Below are positions 21,961 to 34,765 of a DNA stretch of 64,000 bases, piece by piece. Position 1 is the stretch's first letter; each line of letters starts with the position of its first letter. The notes below the pieces were generated by a model. The model saw only the letters and a program-made list of their open reading frames with translations. It made no database searches and had not been told where the DNA came from. The stretch spans positions 41,331,032-41,395,031 of the forward strand of contig CM067559.1 in NCBI GenBank assembly GCA_034509755.1, given 5' to 3'. This DNA comes from Anisodus tanguticus (lineage: Eukaryota; Streptophyta; Magnoliopsida; Solanales; Solanaceae). The translations under genes were made by a program, and so were the position numbers.

Positions 21961-24900
21961 ATTCGAACCTGAGATCACTAATTAAGGATAGAGGGCACAA
22001 TTTTTGATAATTAATAAAGCTGGTCATTTCCATATATCTGTCTGTTTCAAAGACATGACAGAACAAAATTTAAGTTGCAACTTGCAAGTGGTCACTAGCC
22101 AGGTATATTACTATTATTATAGCTGGATCGTTCATTTTCTTTATGGATGTCACCTTATCTTGTACGTATCACTCTAAAATGCCTTAATGCACAATTTCTT
22201 CAACAGTTCCCATTTAACAGAAAAAGGAAAAAGACGTACTAGATTATACTCATGAAGGTAATTAAGCACGTCATTCTACCTTCAGAAACTAACACAAGTT
22301 AGGAATATTACAAGTAATATACTATGTTGAGTTTAGGTTAAAATCCAGTATTCTTTGCTAGTTCGAATTATAGTTAGCAAAGAATGGTGTCCATGTTAAA
22401 ATTGATGGGCATACCAGATACGATAAATTGTATCAAATAGGCAGGTTGGATTGAAATTGGGCGTGCCAAAATACAATAAGTTAATATAAATGGGCGGTTA
22501 ATTACACGTTCAAATGTTACTTGGAATGAAATAAGCTGGGTCAAGATGAACTAAGAAATAATTATTTACCGAGCTATAATATTTTTATTGTTTTCTTATA
22601 ATTTATTAATTACCAAACAAAACTAACATAAATATTTTTTCTATGCTATAGTTATATATAGCATATCAAACCAAAAAATAAATATTTTGACAAAAGTTTT
22701 CAGGTCAAACTAGGCTACATGTTTAGGTCAAATCAGCCCGATTTTTAGATTGACTGAATTGGTGTTAATAGTGCATGATAGCCATTTTTCGATCCTATAA
22801 TTGAAAATAGTCACTATTATAGAGTTTCAAATTTCAAAGTTGAAACGCCATGATAATATGACTAGTTTTACCACCTTAATGACCCATCCAAACTTGAGCT
22901 TGGATAAATTGGGGGAGTCATATTTCATTGGTTAGTTTACCTCCCCTAAGTATAGCTACGAGATATATTTATTTCTTATTTTCAGATTTTGTACACCTTT
23001 GTAGTATTTCTTTTGATACCACTAGCTAGGTCTATTATATTTGTTTGCAGTATGAGTAAGGCATCTTTTGTAGGCGGTGGGTAGAGGAAACTCTAATGGT
23101 AAGCAATTTAAAGAATTTTGAGAATTCATTTGCCGTATATGTGTATATGCTTATATATATGCCTTTTTTGTATACTATATAGTTGCTGCTCGTGATATAT
23201 ACCAACTAACTATAGGCTATAGAGGGCTAATGTACATTCTTTTATTATAATGCATATAAATGTAGAACTGGAACTTAGCTGTTAGAAAACTAATTTTCAC
23301 ATTGCGTGAGACATAAATTACACATCTAAGGGAGAAAAACATGGGCACGATTCACTACGCATGGCACATGTTTTCTGCTAATTATTCTCCGTGATTTCCT
23401 GCTACATTGGAGCTCACTTTTTTTTACCATAAATGTTTTATTTATGGATTTAAGTTGTACATGTATCCATAGTGTAAAATAAATTTATACTATTAGTAAG
23501 TTTTAATTTATAATAGCAGATAAGTTATCAGATTATCCAAAAGTTATCAGATTATCCATTAATATTAATTTTGTCAGAAGATTAATTATTTTTATCACAC
23601 TATATAAATATTTTTTTACATTTTCAATGCATAGAACTTAAGCTCTTTATTTCTATATGAACAAGATTATCTTACAGTGATAGCTAAGAAAGAAAATGAA
23701 GCTACATATATATAAGGTGTAGTGTACTCTTAGTGGTGTGATGCCTTTTTTAAAAAATTGTAAGAACTTGGTCCAAAGCTTACAATGTCGCATCATGTTA
23801 TGAGTATTTTTGAGCTATTTTAGCCCAACAATAAAATCATAGTCAATAGTTTGACGAGAATACAAATGGCGGAGTGATGGTATGAGGACCGACTTAATGC
23901 ATTTGCTTGTCTACGGTTGAGCCGGTAACTACCTTTACCCGTAGCTTTGCAGCACATACAAAAAAAAATCAATGGAGTTTGATGGAAATGAATACTCACT
24001 ATGTGGGTGTCACACAGTTAATCTCCACATGTGGAACTTAGTTCGAGGGAAGGAGAACATAGTTCGTGAAGAGATATTGTTAGATGTGAGAATAAAACTT
24101 ATTGATAGCTGAAATGAAAGAAAAAGAATTAGTTACATATAGAGTATAGTGATACTATTTATGGTAAGGTAGCTGATAGATGTTAGGCATTTGTAAATGC
24201 TTCATATGTTAGCTTATTGCTTTAACCTCGGGCTTTTGTACATCTATTTGTTGATGAAATAAAATGTCACGCTTCCTTAAGGCGTAAATTATATAAAAAA
24301 ATATATGATTAATGGTAGGAAGTCTTTTAAGAAAAATTGTACAAATTTAATTTAAAGTAGATAATATTATATTATTAAGAGTAACTTAGGCAGTCTTAAT
24401 ACAAAATGCACTCTTCATTGAATGTTTCTTCTTGTTATTTGTTGTATGGACAGAGTCTTCACTGAATTTTATGTCTCACTTATTGTTAAAGAGGCCAACA
24501 ATTCATATATTGGCCAGTGGCTCAACAAATCAAATCAGATGGTGCACATGCTTCTTGCTGTTGCATGAAATCTTTGTTTGGAGCAGAAATTTATTATTGG
24601 TACTTACTAATTATAGGTCCATGAATTTGTAGGTAGTAAGACTGTAAAAGTGCTATTGGCTGGACAAGTTGCTTTGTTTCATATAGTCCACTTGAGTCTT
24701 GCATGTAGAAGTTAGAGACTGCCAAGGGAATGTCAGAAATAACACTCAGTTTCATGTGAAAACTGTGACCTTTTTAGTATATATATATATAAATAAATGC
24801 AGTAAGTTACTTAAATAAAACCCTTTATAACTGGAACTATACCTTTTATTTTTACCTTTTTTCTAGTTGAACATTGAACATTTTCTTTAAATGAAGGAGT

Positions 24901-25391
24901 ATGTTTTGTGGAAGTAAGTGGGCGTTTGGATATGAATTGAATAATATTTGAAAAAAGTAGTATATAAAGTAAAATTAAAAAATGATATTTTAAAGTTGAA
25001 GTTGTATTTGAACATGCATTTCACGTAGAAAACAAAATATTAAAGTTTTGTGGGGAAGAAAGTTTATATTATAACCAATTTTCGAATATGAAAAACCCTA
25101 TCTCAATTTCGAATGAAAATTTGACTATAATGCATAAACCAAAAAGTTCATCGAAAAGAAGTTATTTTTTTTGTCAAAACAATGATTTAAGTTGGTTTAT
25201 TGCTTTGGACTTGTTTGGATTAGAAGAAAACAGCCCAAGCCGCTTTTGGAGAACAGTTTGGCAGTTCTTGTAAAGCAAACATGAGTCAGTCTATTTCCCA
25301 CAAATTTACATTTGACGTACTAAGGCACACAAACTTCCAAGTGCTAGCTAGACACTTTCATTTGAGAACAAAGAAAACTGATGTATTATTA

Positions 25392-26215
25392 TGTTCTCGC
25401 CCCAAATTTTTGTTCTCTGTCGTTTTATCGTCTGATCGTATCGGGAGACGAATTGATTCCTTAACTTAAGCGATTTGGGCTGGAAACAGAACTCTAATTT
25501 TCAGCAATGGGTTCCCCAACTACTCCAGAAAGCGTTAGGACAGTGGTATGAGTAAACTAAGAGGTAAGAAACATGAATGCATCTGAGTACAGTAAAGTAA
25601 AGGATAAATAAAGTAAAGGATAAAGATAGATAAAAATTGAGTTGTTTGATTGATTGGTTGTATTTGTATATACAAAAAATGATCCTATTTATAGTACAAA
25701 AAAGGAAAACAAATTCTACAATGTGTGACTGCACTGCTTTGGGCACAGGAAGCGAAGGGAATGAGCTCGGTTGCTTCTCCTCCACACCTCTTTTTCTCCG
25801 TGCCCGTTCCGCATGCGCTTCGCAGATCCCCCCCCCCCCCTCTCATGTCAGATAAATGGCCCATCTACATCCCAAACCCAAGCCATCAAGTAACCCACTA
25901 AGTTCAATGGCCGAACTATGGGGGAGGTAGTGCCGATTTTCTCGTCATCTACTCCTCTTGCTCGAATAATGGCCCTTTCTTTTAGCTGTTGTTGGCCGTT
26001 ATCGCTTCTAGGGGTCCGAAAACCCTTTTGACTTGGTCGTTGAGGCGTCTGCATCTGAGTGGGTCACATTTGTACCTCTAACTAACAACTCGGCTAAGAT
26101 ACCTTAGTAGCCGATGAAGTTCTTATAGTCGAGGGCTAGGAGTAAATTCAGCTCTGGAACAGTTCGGTTGTCATTGAATTCGGCTAAACACTTAAATTAC
26201 TTTTGAGTGTTAAAA
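25392..26215 (-). repeat. 3' LTR of the gag-protease element
   Basis: An 824-bp copy of the terminal repeat. It holds about 150 bp (around 25735-25870, including a run of 13 C) missing from the partner. The outer end reads TTTTAACACTC instead of TGTTAACACTC. Confidence 0.85.
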
Positions 26216-26528
26216 ATTGCCCCTACATTAACTCAGGTGTGACTGTTGAGTTGATGTATCCGAAAGTAGCCGTCGTTTCAGTTTGACAGCCGCGCATGTC
26301 ACTTCAAACGTCTCATCTCCAGTGCATGCAATGATGATTACTTCTGAATTGGGTTTCCCCTTCAACCGAGGTGTCTTTATTACCACGAGTCGGTTCCAAT
26401 ATTTTCCAACTGCACATTCAAAGAGGTTGCCCTAATTTTCGTCGCGCATCGAGATCTGCTTAAGAAGAGACATCTTTCCGAGAATTTTTGACTTGATCTT
26501 ACAGTCATCTCCGATTTCTTCCCTTTTG

Positions 26529-26536
26529 TATAAAAA
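26529..26536 (+). promoter_or_regulatory. TATA-like box before the antisense gene
   Basis: TATAAAAA lies about 34 bp before the ATG at 26570, just inside the element and outside the LTR. If used it would leave a very short leader. The match is good; its activity is unknown. Confidence 0.45.
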
Positions 26537-28187
26537 CCCTAATCTCGGCCATTTTCTTACTCGGATGTCATGGCTTCTTCTTCCTTTTCTCATAAGATAT
26601 ATGGAACCACTCTAGCCGATAAAGACCTAACCGGTGCATAGGTCCTTATTGATGAACATTTGGTTCTGTCTCCATATGGTATATTGGAACAAGGCGACAT
26701 TTTTTTATCTCAACATCTTAGCCCGGTGACCTATGACTTTCCCCTCACCTGCGACTGATTCTCTACCAACCGTTGTCCGGCTAACCTATGCACCTGGCCG
26801 ACCAAGGTCGCCAACTATTCTGCTTGGGTGGATCGGGTCAGGTTGGCCAAAAGAATCGAGTAGAGGCGTATAGGTCTTTATGACTCCATTGTACTATCGG
26901 GGTCTGATATCTCCTGCAATATCAGCCTCATATATGCATTTCTTGGTTATTGGTCGACTACCGCCAATGCTTTTATTTTTCCTTGGGGGATGATGACTCC
27001 CACCCTTCTTGATGTAATGGCGATACTAGGCCTTCCGATACTAGGAGCTGAAGCGCCTACCCTGAGTGAAATCAAAGTTCCCGACTTGGGGATTGTTGTT
27101 TCAAAAAATTCTTCCAGCTATGGTTCTTTTATGACCGCTAACCGCCGAAGTTCGCCTCTTCCAGTCGATTATGATGAGCATCATGCTTTTCTGCTCTATT
27201 GGTTTAGCTGTTACTTCGTCTGTGCGGGCTCTTGTCCAATTGTCAATGAGTTGGAGATTTATGTGGCTTTGGTCGTTTTAGGGGAAGATGCCAGTTGGGC
27301 ATCCCTCTTCCTGGCTTACTTGTACATGGCTTTGGGCGATGCTCAAGCTAGGTTAAGGGACTCTCAAAATTTGAATACTTTGGCCGGTCCTCTGTGGTTC
27401 CTTCAGTTGTGGATCACTTTGTATTTTCCAGAGTTCATCCCTGACGATTTTGATGGCAGTCGTTCTTCGTTAGATCCGTCGGTGTTAGCCGACACTCTTC
27501 GGAGAATGCCTCTTGTACCCCAGGATGTTTTCAGTGCAGTCTCCACCATACATGGTGTGTCTCGAGACCATTACATAGATTGTCAACCGGTGCTTGAAAA
27601 ATGGGCCACTCTCGATTAGGTTAAAATAACTGATGACAACCTTTCATTCACTCAGCGGAAGGTCATGAATAGAGTGTGGGGGCGTATTCTTACGGCTAGG
27701 GATCTTTTGGGAGGCTTGAAGCACAACTCTAGGTATAACAAGTTGACCCAGGAGCCCTATCGACCTAAATTTGTGGCACGGCAATGGTGCCTGACTCAGC
27801 ACATACCATGGCCTCACCATAGTGTTGCTCATTCAACCCACCGTTGCTCTCTAAATGCCAAGAAGACAGAGGAGGTATCCGCCCACAATCTTGATAAGCT
27901 TGCCCTTTTTGTCTGCCAGTCGTTCTCCCCAAGGGCCAACACCACTGTTGCTTTTATTGGCTGGTGGAAGGTAGGCAAAGAAAAATTCTTCCAATCCTCT
28001 CTAAAAGTCTACTGTGATCGATTGATCCAGGTAAAATAGAGTGATCGGTTGGTCCAGCTGAAGAAGAAAAACCTAGCAAATGCTAAGCCAAGGACAAAAG
28101 AGGTACCTTCAAAGATGGTTTTCATCAATTCGGCTAGACCTACTGCCTTTTGATCTTCCGTCAGGCTGCGGCAGCCAAAGAGAAAAG

Positions 28188-28264
28188 GTGAATTGTTTTT
28201 CTATATATATGTTAGCCAGAATTTATTATACATTTTAGGCTAACACTTTTTATGTATCCTTCAG
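28188..28264 (+). other. Intron of the antisense gene
   Basis: AAAG|GTGAAT donor and CCTTCAG acceptor, with a T-rich interior; 77 bp. The minus-strand RNA of the element would not be spliced here. Confidence 0.6.
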
Positions 28265-28697
28265 TAACTTCATCCCCCTTAGGGTTTGTTGATTTGGAGA
28301 CCACTCCTACTAAGGGATCTTCGTCGCCTAGGTAATCCATTTTAAAGCAACCCAGGCTAGGTGAATGGGTTGTTATTTGTAAGCGTAGGGAAGAAAGATC
28401 TCACGGAGCCGAAGCCCATGTTTCTGAAGAGGAGGATGATGAGATATATCTATTATCTACCTCGACTACCTTTGTATCAGCTATCTTTCATTACTCATGT
28501 TTCTTGGTTCTGTTTTTCAGGAGCCACTATTAATAAGGCGCAATAGGCGATGGAAAGTACATGATGCCTCTCTCCATGCCGGAGGGACGTCTTCTTTGAC
28601 TCGTACTACCGAACACCCGCAGGATTCTCCATCGGCTAGCCTCAATATCAAAGTTTCTCCTGTTGAGGCAGCCGAAGAGGTTGACGTAACCATAGAG

Positions 28698-28778
28698 GTA
28701 TATCTTTTTCCTTCCAATCTTGTTATCAACTGTCTCTAGACTCTTGCCTCTCTTCTGAAACTGCCCTTTTCTGTACAG
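28698..28778 (+). other. Intron of the antisense gene
   Basis: GAG|GTATAT donor and TGTACAG acceptor, 81 bp, T-rich. A similar 77-bp piece at 28444-28520 has a good acceptor but AT in place of GT at the donor. Confidence 0.6.
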
Positions 28779-29930
28779 GAGACGGCTAGGGAAGATCTCT
28801 CGACTGAAGCCAGCCCAATTGATGACTCAGAGGCATCAGCCGAGGTCATACTTGAGGATGTACTTTTGCAGTATTTTGGCTCAACTGACATCGTACCTTC
28901 AGCCTCTTCGCCGGTTGGTGTTCATGAAGAGCGAGTTGAGGAGTTTCTAGCCAAGGGCATCCCCACCAGCAAGGAGGAACTTCATACATTAAGGACCTCT
29001 TTGTTCTGATTGTCGAATGAGGCGAGGGACTCTCCAGCTCTGGCGGACGCCTATAATGACATAGCATTGGCTTTGAATAACTTATTCTTTTCCCATAAGG
29101 CGACCAAAGATAGCCGTGATGAATCAGCCACAACTCTACAACGCTTGGGATCTCTTCGGCAACAAAAGAATCAGGCTACTTTTGCCTAGGTAAATGAGGA
29201 GAGGCAGCGAAGTGTCGATCGAAGGCACGATTTGCAAGAGCGGCAATCCCAATTGCAAGCAGAATTAGAGAAGATCTAAGCAAAGATAAGGACTATAACC
29301 CCTGAAATAAGTGCCCTGGACTCAACTATTAAAACCCACGATTCCTCCTGCTACTCTTTGTTTCGGCAAGGCCGCCATTTGGATAACGAGATACGGGAGC
29401 TTGGTAATCAACAAGTTGTTTGGGAATCGGATCTGAATATGGGTAATGAACGGCTTTCCCAACTAGAAAATGAGTGTGATGAATGGAGAGGCAAATTTGC
29501 TTGTGTAAAGCCGTCATTACCTACTAATCTTTCCGAAGTGGTGTCTAAAGCACATCATTCTTTGGCTACGACTACTTCTTTGCCAGTTGATCCTACCGTC
29601 CAAGTGCTAGGTGACCTTCCTACAGCCTTGCAAGATGCATTGGCCCGATCGGAACAACAACCAGAAGATACTCTAGTAGCCGATACACAGGTTTTTACCG
29701 AGACCCAATCAATTGGTGTGGCTGAGATCGCACAGAGGGTAGGAGTGGGAATCCCCAAAGAGTTAGGGGTATTTGAGGTAGTGGCCATTGGTGCGGCTGG
29801 TGATGAGGAGCAGACTGCAGCAATTCGGGAAGGCCAAGCAAGCATTTATTCGGTTGATCCTGAGACTTCAATAGCTGATGATGTAGTGCAACCTTTGATT
29901 GGTTCAAGGCCGACCAATTCGGCTTCTTAG

Positions 29931-30855
29931 TTGTATCGACCCTAAATCGAAGGGTCTGTTATTGTGACTAGGCAGCCGGTCTGTGGCTGTCGTTTGCCCG
30001 TACATTCCCCAAATTGAAGGGAAATTAGCCTCTTTTATGACCAGGCAGCTGGTCTGTGGATGTTGATTACTTATGCATGCCCCAAATTCAATGGGTAATA
30101 TTTCTTTAAAATTTCTACCATTTACATTTCTTTTCCATGCATGTTTATCTCTTGATCCGTATTGCCGGCAACCCGTGGGTTCGCTACGTTTCCTAGTTTG
30201 GCGATCATTTGCCGATTTTATGATGTTTCATTTCAATCAGCGGGATAATTTTCCAAACTAAGTCTCCTTCGGCAAACCTCTTTAGGCTCTATATGTTTGT
30301 CGTATGTTTTGGCCATTTTACGTTTACCGGCTTTGACTCTTTCTATGATTGTCAATCGATTTTCATCCAACTGACCCAACTCCATTAGCATGGCCTGCTG
30401 ATATTCTTCCAAACTTAGAAAGTTTGGTTTGACAATCCGTAATGATATTAACTTCTAAGGACAACACTGCATCTTGGCCATAGATTTAGCCGATAGGATG
30501 TCGTCCCCGTAGCTGTAGATTTAGAGCTTCTGATTGCCCATTTCATTTAAGACTTGTCTTTGTAAAATGAGTTTAATCAAACTTTGCACAAAACATACAC
30601 AACACGGGGTATTAAATAACACTCGAGTTTTGTACAAGCGTAGAACAAAGACAAACAAAGCTAGGCGTAAAATTTCTATCAACAGTTCAAATGTTGTTGG
30701 CCGCCAGTTATGGTTTTCTGTCATGGTTCCCCATCTGCGATGCCTCGGCTATCCTGTCCTCAGAACTTAGGGCCGTCAGCCGATGCTACAGGTCATGTAT
30801 GATTTGGGTTTCCTCAACCATTTAAATCATCCAAGGTAAGTCGTGGTTCGGCTAA
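29931..30855. other. Non-coding centre of the gag-protease element
   Basis: Where a gypsy element would encode polymerase, neither strand shows RT, RNase H or integrase motifs. The text repeats GGCAGC(T/C)GGTCTGTGG at about 29967 and 30047. It separates the two convergent coding regions. Confidence 0.6.
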
Positions 30856-31422
30856 TTATTTTATTTCAAACCCTCGTGAGGTAAGATTACAGGATTCCCA
30901 AGATCTTTCTTCATACCGCTTTGTGATGGCTATGGGAGCCACATAGGGTGAATAGAGGACAACCTCTACGTTCTGAACCCTTGGTCGGAATGGGTTATCA
31001 TCCGTTGGGACGATTTCTATTTTGTCTCCTTCCCAAAAGATGAGTTTTTGATGCATGGTAGAAGGAAGGCATCGGCTGTTGTGAATCTAGTCCCTGCCCA
31101 GGAGAATGGTGTAGGACGGCTTGCCATCTATTACAAAGATGGCAGACTTGACCGTCTTAGGACCTACAGTGATTTCTGCTACTAGAATCCCCAATGCTTT
31201 AGAGGCTTCTCCCATAAAGCTAGTCATTTTCATGTTAGTTGGGATGAGATCCTCCTTTGTTTTGTTAAGATCCTTCAAGGTAAGCAGTGGCATCACATTC
31301 AGCACAACCCCATTGCCGACAAACACCCGACTAATAATTTTGTCGTTAATGTTAGCCTTGACGTAAAGGGGTTTGAGGTGTTTAACCATATCTTCTATAG
31401 GTGCACCAAATACGGTGCTCAA
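30856..31422 (-). pseudogene. Retropepsin-like protease and downstream remnant
   Basis: The frame 31422-31087 reads LKPLYVKANINDKIISRVFV, then NGVVLNVMPLLTLKDL, AEITVGPKTVKSAIFVIDGK and SYTILLGRD. This is the fold of gypsy gag-associated aspartic proteases. The catalytic Asp expected in RVLVDNG reads Gly (VFVGNG). The frame 31056-30856 (MHQKLIFWEGDKIEIVP) is the region that normally follows. Reverse transcriptase would come next but is absent. Confidence 0.75.
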
Positions 31423-32470
31423 AGTGTCCCTAGCCGGGGTATCGGCTATTGTTGCTCATTCTGCGTCTTCTACGCAAATATCACCTTCTAGGATATCCAG
31501 CGCAGAGCGGCTAGCCCAGAACTCACATGGGATTAAGCTGACCATTTCAATGTCTGCCCACATCTCATCAACCAGGTCATGGCTAAATAAGTCGAGGATG
31601 GAGTCCCTTCCTTCATCCAGTTCGGCTGACCAGAAGCTCATATCTTTCATTTCCTAAAGAAAAATGGGGATCGGTTAGGATCCTCTAACTGAATCATCTG
31701 CATGATCTGTGGGATTGCCTCAGTTAGAGGTCCATCCGAGGCACGTTCTCTTGCAGGGGTTCCTCTATCGGGTTGTCGGTAGGCTGTTCATCCAGCTCTA
31801 GTTGACCCGACGTCTCTCCTTAAGGCGACATTGCCCCTAAAGCAACCGAGTCGAATGCCCGCTCGATAGCCTCGGCTACGACAGACTCAGGAATGTCATG
31901 ATTTTCAGTTGCCTTAGTGTTGGAAATTAGATGCACTATCTGTTGCATCTTACGCAAGGCCTTAGCACGTTGCATCCTTCTTTTCTGAGTCCTGGATGCG
32001 ACTCTCGGTGGTGCCTCTTTCTTTTCGGGAGCCTAATTGACAGACCACTTCCCCTCTTCTGTGTTGGCGGCTGGTTTAATCATTCTCCGGGGTCTCGTCT
32101 GGTCCTCATTTCTCGTCGTGATACGTAAGGATGAAATACCCTCATTTACATTAAACTCGACCACCCTCTGTTTGGTTTTAGGGAGTGGTTCTTCATCTAT
32201 TCGAGGCATGCTCGGCTGCCGGTTGGTTGGCATCCGTACTTTTCCCCCAGGCCTATGCCTGGCGCCGATAAGGACCCTTCTAAACCTCTTGGTTTATTCC
32301 TGACGTTCTCATTCAACGTCCCTCGAGTATTTAGGGCGGCCATGAAAATTGCTCCTAGCTGGCTACCTGTCATCACGGATGTCATGTAGGTTGCCTAACC
32401 AGTTGAACATAGAGGTCCTTGTAGCCTTCTCCCCCTCGGTAGGTTTCTTTGGGACCCACACCCCTTTCGT
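31423..32470 (-). pseudogene. Gag-protease linker region
   Basis: The minus strand keeps open pieces such as MKDMSFWSAELDEGRD (31650-31456) and VEFNVNEGISSLRITTRNED (32233-32033), joined by stops. Charged, low-complexity sequence of this kind lies between gag and protease in this type of element. Confidence 0.55.
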
Positions 32471-32473
32471 CGG

Positions 32474-34730
32474 CTATCTCCCTTTGGTATCCCTTGACTC
32501 ATCGGGCTTAGCAAAAGATACCATAGCTATTGGTACAACAGGAAATGGGTCGGTATCAGTGGACATTTCAGCCATACTCTTGTCGGCTAGCTTGAACCTC
32601 CCCTCTTTGATGCCCTTTTGGATCGCCTTTCTGAAGACCACACAATTAGAAGTAGAGTGACTGTATGAATTATGCCACTTACAGTACTTCTTATCTTTGA
32701 GTTCCTCGGCAGGAGGAATCCTGTGACCATCAAGCAGCTGAATCTTCTTATCCTTGAGCAGATGATCAAAGATCTGATCTGCCTTCATGATATCAAACGA
32801 GTAACCGACACTGTCATTGGATGAACTCGTCTCCTTACCTTTCACGACTTTCAAGGCTGGGCAAGAGTAAACCTTACCTCTAATAATTTCGCCCACCATT
32901 ACATCTGCCGCGCAGTTGGATGACTCTGAGTCGAACTCATCCGCTTCAATGATGGATACCAAGTGGGAGCCTCAATTTTGGCTGGCTCTTCTCCGCTCCT
33001 TCTCCTGGACGTATTGCTCTATTTGGCTAGCATTTTCGGCTAGCTGGCTCAGGTCAGAGCAGGATTGCCCCACTAACTTCTCTTTTAACTGAGGATGTAT
33101 GTTGTTGATTATCATGTGGGCACACTCAGACTCGAGAAAGTGTACAGTGCATTTCCTATTCTTTCTGAATCTCTCGATAAAATCGGCAGTCGATTCATTG
33201 ACCTGCTGCTTGAGATTCGTTAGATCAGTCACGGTAACCTGAGGTTGGGCCCAATAAAACCTATCATGGAAGCAACCCTCCATGTCATCCCAACTCTGTA
33301 TAGAATCAGGAGCCAAAGAGGAGTATTATGCGAAGGTTGTTCCCATTAGAGAGAGAGGGAATAGATGCAACTTATGATACTTATTCTGACCAGCCTCGCC
33401 GCATTGGGTACTAAATCTACCGATGTGATCGATAGTGGATTTGTTGTCGTCGGCAGAGAAGATGGCAATTTTTTGTGTTTTGAAGCCCATCGCCAAAGGT
33501 ATTATCCGATCTACCCAATCGGGGTAAGGCTTCTTATAAATAGGTATGTCCAAAGGTTTCAGTTAGATGCTGAAGTACCTCCGCATGGTATTAGCAATAA
33601 TTTCTGGGTTTATCAGTTGTGACGTCCCCTGTCGATTCTCGACTAGATTCGGCTAGTAGGCATTCTGCACTGGCGGCCTTTATTTTGCACTTTGTTGGAC
33701 AAGGTTTTGAAGGTTGTAGGTGGTCTGCTGGACATTACCAATATGTGGGGTAATGCCCCATTGCTGCTGTTAGGTATGGACACCAAAGCCTGCAACCTGA
33801 GCTCCTGGAATGGCTAACGGAGCCTGAGGAAAAGGTGGAACAGTATTCCATGGCTGTTCTCCTCGGACGCCGGCCGTTCTTAGAAAATTTACACTTTCTG
33901 GAAGGTATGGACTGGGTACTGGTAATGACTACTGGAATTGTATTCCACTGTAAACAACGTCACCAAATAGCCGAGCTAAGTCATAGCCAGGGCCCATCGG
34001 CTGCCAATTCGGCTAGCCAACATTGTTCGCCTGCATCGTAGGGTCGTTCGTAGAAACGTACGGCATAACGGGCGGTAATCCAAAGTGTCCTGGAACCTGA
34101 ACTGGTCTCCGAGCCATGTTGATCTGCCCATACTACATACTCGCTTGGTCAAGTGGCACATTTGGCCCCCCAAGGTTCGGCGACGACCATGCTATGTGCT
34201 GGTTGCCAGGCGATTGGGCTTGTGTTCGTAGGTGTGATACCGGTTGCACCTGAGTTGGTACTAGCTGATGCATATGCGCCTGAGGAATAACACCGGGAAT
34301 CACGATCTCATGTTGAACAACACCATTCGTCAGAGGGATGTTAGAACTAGCCGAACATTCTCCTGGATGCATTCGATTGGTTTCCATCTCCCTCGCTTGC
34401 TGAACCTTATTATGTACCATCGGCTTCACAATGTCGGCCAATTGTTGGTACATAATATCGTGAATGCCCAAGTCAATCTGTTGTCTAATAAAAGACGTGG
34501 TCATTATGGTTGGACCTTCAGATTGGCTAGATTCTTCCACAGCTTGGGTTGATGGAGAAAGTGGAGGGGGTATCAACTGATGTAGGCATACCCGAGGAGA
34601 ATGGTGGTTCGTTGTTCCTTCTGGGAGGACTTTGTTTAGGATGTGGACTGGACTCGGGGTTTATTTTCTTACCAGACCTTAGGCGCATATGCCAAGAATG
34701 ATCATAACCTGGAGAATCAAACTTTGCTAT
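32474..34730 (-). pseudogene. Retrotransposon gag
   Basis: Read right to left: a Gln/Pro-rich N-terminal part (34576-34133), then YKKPYPDWVDRIIPL and STQCGEAGQNKYHKLHLFPL (33553-33326), then SIQSWDDMEGCFHDRF and LKQQVNESTADFIERFRK (33316-32972), the Retrotrans_gag core. It ends with YSFDIMKADQIFDHLLKDKK and KYCKWHNSYSHSTSNC (32962-32474), a CHC-type region like the end of gypsy gag. A TAA interrupts the core at 33326, where a Trp is usual, and the first and second parts are out of frame. Gag would form the capsid; it is defective here. Confidence 0.85.
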
Positions 34731-34746
34731 TAATTCACCTATAGTC

Positions 34747-34765
34747 CCACTGAGCGTACCAAATT
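34747..34765 (-). other. Candidate primer-binding site
   Basis: On the minus strand TTGGTACGCTCAGTGGGA directly follows the 5' LTR. The position is right for tRNA priming; I cannot match it to a named tRNA. Confidence 0.45.

Larger units (their letters stand above)
20648..25391. other. Intergenic, no gene supported
   Basis: About 4.7 kb of AT-rich DNA downstream of the zinc-finger gene. It holds a run of 13 G at 20970-20982, a diverged reverse SINE at about 21113-21252, and a dispersed repeat at 21770-21960. Several low-complexity TA patches are also present. The 61-114-aa frames have no recognisable domain. Confidence 0.6.
26570..29930 (+). pseudogene. Plant-mobile-domain (MAIN/MAIL1-like) gene, antisense in a retroelement
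   Basis: From the ATG at 26570 (MASSSFSHKIYG) one frame runs to 28187 without a frameshift. It shows WVDRVRLAKRI, GLYDSIVLS, TTANAFIFPWGMMTPTLLDV and YRPKFVARQW, the signature order of the plant mobile domain found in MAIN/MAIL1 proteins and in some plant transposons. Six stops interrupt it (26639, 26756, 26861, 27617, 28037, 28151); most are explained by C-to-T or G-to-A changes in Gln or Trp codons. Three short introns follow: 28188-28264 (GT-AG), 28444-28520 (donor now AT) and 28698-28778 (GT-AG). The C-terminal part (about 28990-29930) is a predicted coiled coil with Glu/Gln/Leu-rich heptads and a Ser/Thr-rich tail. Domain assignment is by motif memory; function is unknown. Confidence 0.75.

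Noticed and set aside
29555..29907. Minus-strand frames of 70-96 codons
   Set aside because: Shadows of the plus-strand coiled-coil tail of the passenger gene; sense reading fits better.
26570..29930. The plant-mobile-domain frame as an ordinary host gene
   Set aside because: It lies between the two LTRs of the gag-protease element and carries six stops. I favour a passenger of the element, though capture of a host gene is the likely origin.
34133..34576. Minus-strand 147-codon frame as an independent gene
   Set aside because: Gln/Pro-rich, no domain of its own, and directly upstream of gag core inside the LTR element, so taken as gag N-terminus.
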